Part shown: positions 37,450 to 39,904 of the stretch, piece after piece
How the letters are laid out: each line of letters begins with the position of its first letter
Position numbering within the stretch: the first letter of the stretch is position 1
Assembly: GCA_945920215.1 (NCBI GenBank)
Contig: CAMEJM010000014.1
Span: 1-39,904, forward strand
Direction: 5' to 3'
From: an uncultured bacterium
Lineage (GTDB): Bacteria > Bacillota > Clostridia > Oscillospirales > CAG-272
Length of the DNA: 39,904 bases
Program-made: the position numbers and the translations under genes
The notes under the pieces: generated by a model
Database searches by the model: none
What the model was told of the DNA's origin: nothing
What the model saw: only the letters and a program-made list of their open reading frames with translations

Positions 37450-38613
37450 ATGGAAAACTTCACCTATTGCACCCCCACCAAGCTGATTTTCGGCAAAGGC
37501 GCCATAGAGCAACTCCCTGCCGCTCTGAAACCGCTCGGGCGAAAGATTCTTCTGACGTACGGGGGCGGAAGCATTCGAAAAATCGGTCTGTATGACGAAG
37601 TGAAACGTCTGCTTGCGGACTTTGAGGTGTACGAGCTTTCCGGCATTGAACCCAACCCCAAATACACCTCCAGCGTTCTCGCGGGAGTAAAGCTCTGCAA
37701 GGAGCACGGGATTGACGCGGTTCTTGCCGTCGGCGGCGGGAGCGTGCTGGACTGCTCCAAGGCGATCTGCGCGGGCGCCCTGTACGACGGGGAGCCGTGG
37801 GATCTGATCACCTATAAGGTCAAAGCCCAAAAAGCCCTGCCGCTGGTCGATGTCCTGACCCTCGCGGCAACCGGCTCGGAATACGACAGTGCCTGCGTGA
37901 TTTCCCGCACCGAAACCAACGACAAGGTGGGGTATCTGGACGAACACCTTTACCCCGTCGCCTCCATTCTCGACCCGCGCTACACCTATTCCGTCTCGAA
38001 AAAGCAGACCGCGGCGGGCGCGGCGGACGCCATCAACCACATCATGGAGCAGTATTTCTGCGAAAAGCACTCCGCCCTGACGGACGGAATGTGTGAGGCG
38101 GCAATCAAGAGTCTGATCAAAAACGCGGGAATCGCCCTGCGGGAGCCTGAGAATTACGACGCGAGAGGCGAATTCATGGTGGACTGCTCGCTTGCCTGCA
38201 ACGGCATTCTCTCGATAGGCAACAGCCCGTCGGGCTGGCCCTGCCACGGCATGGAGCACGCGCTCAGCGCCTATTATGACATCACCCACGGCGAGGGGCT
38301 CGCCGTTCTGACCCCGCGTTGGATGAAGCATATTCTGAGCGACAGAACCATGGAGCGTTTCGTCAGCTTCGGCACGCACATCTTCGGCATTGATTCCGCT
38401 TTGCCGGAGCAGGAGATCGCCGACCGCACGATAGCCGCCACCTATGCGCTGTTTGAGTCTTTCGGGATTCCGATGCACCTGCGCGACGTCGGAATCGACG
38501 AAACCCGCCTCGGAGAAATGGCTCACCACATCGCGGTGAACGAAGGACTGGACGGAGCATGGGCGCCGCTTTCGGAAGCCGATATTCTCGCCATCCTGAA
38601 AGCCTCCCTGTAA
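37450..38613 (+). CDS. Iron-containing alcohol dehydrogenase (butanol dehydrogenase-like)
   Basis: A 387-residue group III alcohol dehydrogenase of the BDH / YqhD type, reducing aldehydes with NAD(P)H. The start TPTKLIFGKGAIEQL is diagnostic; LLTYGGGSIRK and AVGGGSVLDCSKAI bind the cofactor; DVLTLAATGSEYDS marks the family. Metal ligands are expected in DAINHIMEQYF, GMEHALSAYYDITHGEGLA and nearby His residues. A role in fermentative redox balance is likely but the substrate is not shown. Spacing from mutY is 57 bases, with a weak AAAGTGAG site before the ATG and no clear promoter. Confidence 0.92.
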   Translation: MENFTYCTPTKLIFGKGAIEQLPAALKPLGRKILLTYGGGSIRKIGLYDEVKRLLADFEVYELSGIEPNPKYTSSVLAGVKLCKEHGIDAVLAVGGGSVLDCSKAICAGALYDGEPWDLITYKVKAQKALPLVDVLTLAATGSEYDSACVISRTETNDKVGYLDEHLYPVASILDPRYTYSVSKKQTAAGAADAINHIMEQYFCEKHSALTDGMCEAAIKSLIKNAGIALREPENYDARGEFMVDCSLACNGILSIGNSPSGWPCHGMEHALSAYYDITHGEGLAVLTPRWMKHILSDRTMERFVSFGTHIFGIDSALPEQEIADRTIAATYALFESFGIPMHLRDVGIDETRLGEMAHHIAVNEGLDGAWAPLSEADILAILKASL

Positions 38614-38678
38614 CTCCTTTCGCAAACCTCTTTTCGCCATCGCCCTATCGTCACAGAATGAAAACCCAAATCCGCGTA

Positions 38679-38712
38679 TGCGGCGCAACGGTACTCTGAC
38701 TGTTGCGCCGCA
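38679..38712. terminator. Hairpin after the alcohol dehydrogenase gene
   Basis: TGCGGCGCAAC pairs with GTTGCGCCGCA (11 bp). It lacks a strong T tract. Confidence 0.5.
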
Positions 38713-38730
38713 CGAACCGCCGCAACAGAA

Positions 38731-38760
38731 AGACGGCGCCGCAGTCATGCGGCGCCGTCT
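38731..38760 (-). terminator. Terminator after the LRR protein gene
   Basis: A perfect 13-bp stem AGACGGCGCCGCA/TGCGGCGCCGTCT with loop of four, followed leftward by TTTCTGTTG; 31 bases past the stop. Confidence 0.7.
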
Positions 38761-38791
38761 CGGCGTTACCGGTTTCCCGGCGTGATATCAA

Positions 38792-39904
38792 TCAAAGGGT
38801 GATCGTCCCGTCGGTACAATAAACTTTCTTGATGCATCCATTCCAGTGATTCTCTTTGGAGATGGCTTTCCATTTCGCTTTTGTACCCTTGTAATTCACC
38901 GAGGTCAAGCCCGTGCAACCCTTGAACGCACCATTCCCGATGCTCGTCACGCTGTCCGGGATGGTGATGGAGGTCAAGCCCGTGCAACCGGAGAACGCAT
39001 ACATCCCGATGCTCGTCACGCTGTCCGGAATGGTGATAGAGGTCAAGCCCGTGCAATGGGAGAACGCACCACTCCCGATGCTCGTCACGCTGTCCGGAAT
39101 GGTGATGGAGGTCAAGCCCGTGCAATGGGAGAACGCACCACTCCCGATGCTCGTCACGCTGTCCGGAATGGTGATGGAGGTCAAGCCCGTGCAACCGGAG
39201 AACGCCCAGTCCCCGATGCTCGTCACGCTGTCAGGGATGGCGATAGAAGTCAAACCTTCGCAGTCCTTGAATGACCGATATTCAATTGCCTTAATTGGCT
39301 TGCCTTTCACATACGGCGGAATGACGATTGCTCCCCCGTTGCATGCTCTTATTTTTTTCTCATTTGCGCCGACAATGCTCCACCCTTGCGGGCTTTTTTT
39401 CAATTCCAGTATTTTTCGAATCTGTTTCTCGGTAAAATAGGCTTCTTCCGTATGTTTGAGAGCCTCATATTTTTCCTTTGCCCTCACAACGGTGGCTTCA
39501 ACTCCGGGATAGGCACCCCAGTCATTCAATTCTTGTATGATCTCTTGGCATTCGGCACTCAATCGGGCATTGTCAAGTCTCGCACATATCGTCTTGTAGC
39601 GCTTTTGTTTGACCTGCTCCGCCCGCGAGGTTGCCTGCCGGAGCAGCGCGGCAGCGTCCCGGTAATCCCCGAGCGTCCCAAACAACTTGGCGGCTGACGC
39701 ACACTGTACTTCCGTTTGCGCCTCTTGCAGCATTGTACAAGCCTTTTGATATGTCGGCAGTTTTTCCATATGTACAAGTGCTTCCGCTTTCTTTTGGTCC
39801 GCGTCCTTATAGCCCGGAATCTTCGCAAATATCCCGGCAGCCTCTTGGAAGGCGGCTTCGTCCTCTGCGGCTTCAAAAGAGTGCACGCCGTCTAAGTAAA
39901 TCTC
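38792..39904 (-). CDS. BspA-type leucine-rich repeat protein (N-terminus cut by window end)
   Basis: At least 370 residues; the frame is open to the window edge, so the real start lies outside (a GTG at 39886 has no ribosome site). The visible N-terminal half is helical, with repeats of the F-x-x-I-x-G-Y-K-D-A type (IFAKIPGYKDADQKKAEAL; LFGTLGDYRDAAALL), resembling TPR-like stretches after zinc-ribbon or membrane segments in Clostridia. From about residue 190 come five 23-residue LRR_5 repeats, GLTSITIPDSVTSIGSGAF-like, closing with YCTDGTITL. Such repeats often mediate surface adhesion; no anchor or signal is visible in this part. Confidence 0.85.
   Translation of the reverse strand, partial: EIYLDGVHSFEAAEDEAAFQEAAGIFAKIPGYKDADQKKAEALVHMEKLPTYQKACTMLQEAQTEVQCASAAKLFGTLGDYRDAAALLRQATSRAEQVKQKRYKTICARLDNARLSAECQEIIQELNDWGAYPGVEATVVRAKEKYEALKHTEEAYFTEKQIRKILELKKSPQGWSIVGANEKKIRACNGGAIVIPPYVKGKPIKAIEYRSFKDCEGLTSIAIPDSVTSIGDWAFSGCTGLTSITIPDSVTSIGSGAFSHCTGLTSITIPDSVTSIGSGAFSHCTGLTSITIPDSVTSIGMYAFSGCTGLTSITIPDSVTSIGNGAFKGCTGLTSVNYKGTKAKWKAISKENHWNGCIKKVYCTDGTITL
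38901..39245 (-). repeat. Five 69-bp tandem repeats coding the LRRs
   Basis: Units begin at 38901, 38970, 39039, 39108 and 39177, each one 23-residue LRR. Units 39039-39107 and 39108-39176 are identical base for base, and the others differ at few positions. This favours copy-number change by slippage or recombination. A diverged unit follows from 39246. Confidence 0.9.

Overview
The window is a piece of a GC-rich Clostridia (Bacillota) chromosome, most like the Oscillospiraceae or Christensenellales. The evidence is consensus sigma-A promoters (TTGACA-17-TATAAT), strong AGGAGG ribosome sites, YqhQ (DUF1385), an HPr carrying the regulatory Ser46, an archaeal-type AspRS, BspA-like LRR surface proteins and a GLUG-type secreted protein. 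No phage structural gene, transposase or integrase is visible.

Layout. 1-540: two tandem consensus promoters fire leftward out of the window, in the style of an rRNA operon. 547-5849: a housekeeping run yqhQ-prmC-ddl-murI-rbfA-nrnA with overlapping starts and stops, ending in a terminator. 5982-7271: a leftward CNNM/CBS/CorC transporter gene with a long leader that contains an attenuator-like hairpin. 7499-12131: an AT-richer accessory island bounded by inverted copies of a structured ~220-bp element. It holds three small toxin/immunity pairs (one Ntox50-like, one possibly BECR-like with a CPCC-like immunity protein, one unknown), a duplicated immunity paralogue, and three copies of a type I toxin-antitoxin module: two intact, one fused into a scar ORF. 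12142-18864: leftward aspS, htpG, a nucleotidyltransferase-family gene, an exopolysaccharide sugar transferase and a membrane protein with an L15-like C-terminus. 19250-24058: rightward HPr, uvrC-rsmD-coaD and an MprF-like flippase. 24060-26125: two arrays of small hairpins flank an S23/four-helix-bundle gene and a PPIase lipoprotein gene. 26126-30300: a 44-residue small protein, a large secreted GLUG-type protein and a second PPIase, all leftward. 30649-39904: an AI-2E/YtvI-type permease, a GDPD-family enzyme, rpmB, a third hairpin array, an unknown protein, a MIF-like tautomerase, an alpha/beta hydrolase overlapping mutY, an iron alcohol dehydrogenase, and a leftward LRR protein cut by the window end.

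Most striking. (1) Three arrays (24087-24292, 25822-26023, 33297-33614) are chains of 5-8-bp hairpins. Their stem sequences change but stay self-complementary. They are joined by a conserved AATATCNCTT spacer whose polarity flips inside each array. One unit occurs as two diverged inverted copies on either side of the S23 gene, with compensatory changes in its stems. (2) The type I modules show a full regulatory design: a 5' cap hairpin, a sequestered Shine-Dalgarno, a 5'UTR/3'UTR long-range pairing, and a ~90-nt antisense RNA with its own consensus promoter and terminator. (3) The island boundary elements also show covarying stems. Functions of the hairpin arrays and boundary elements are not known to me; links to S23 or to mobility are inference.
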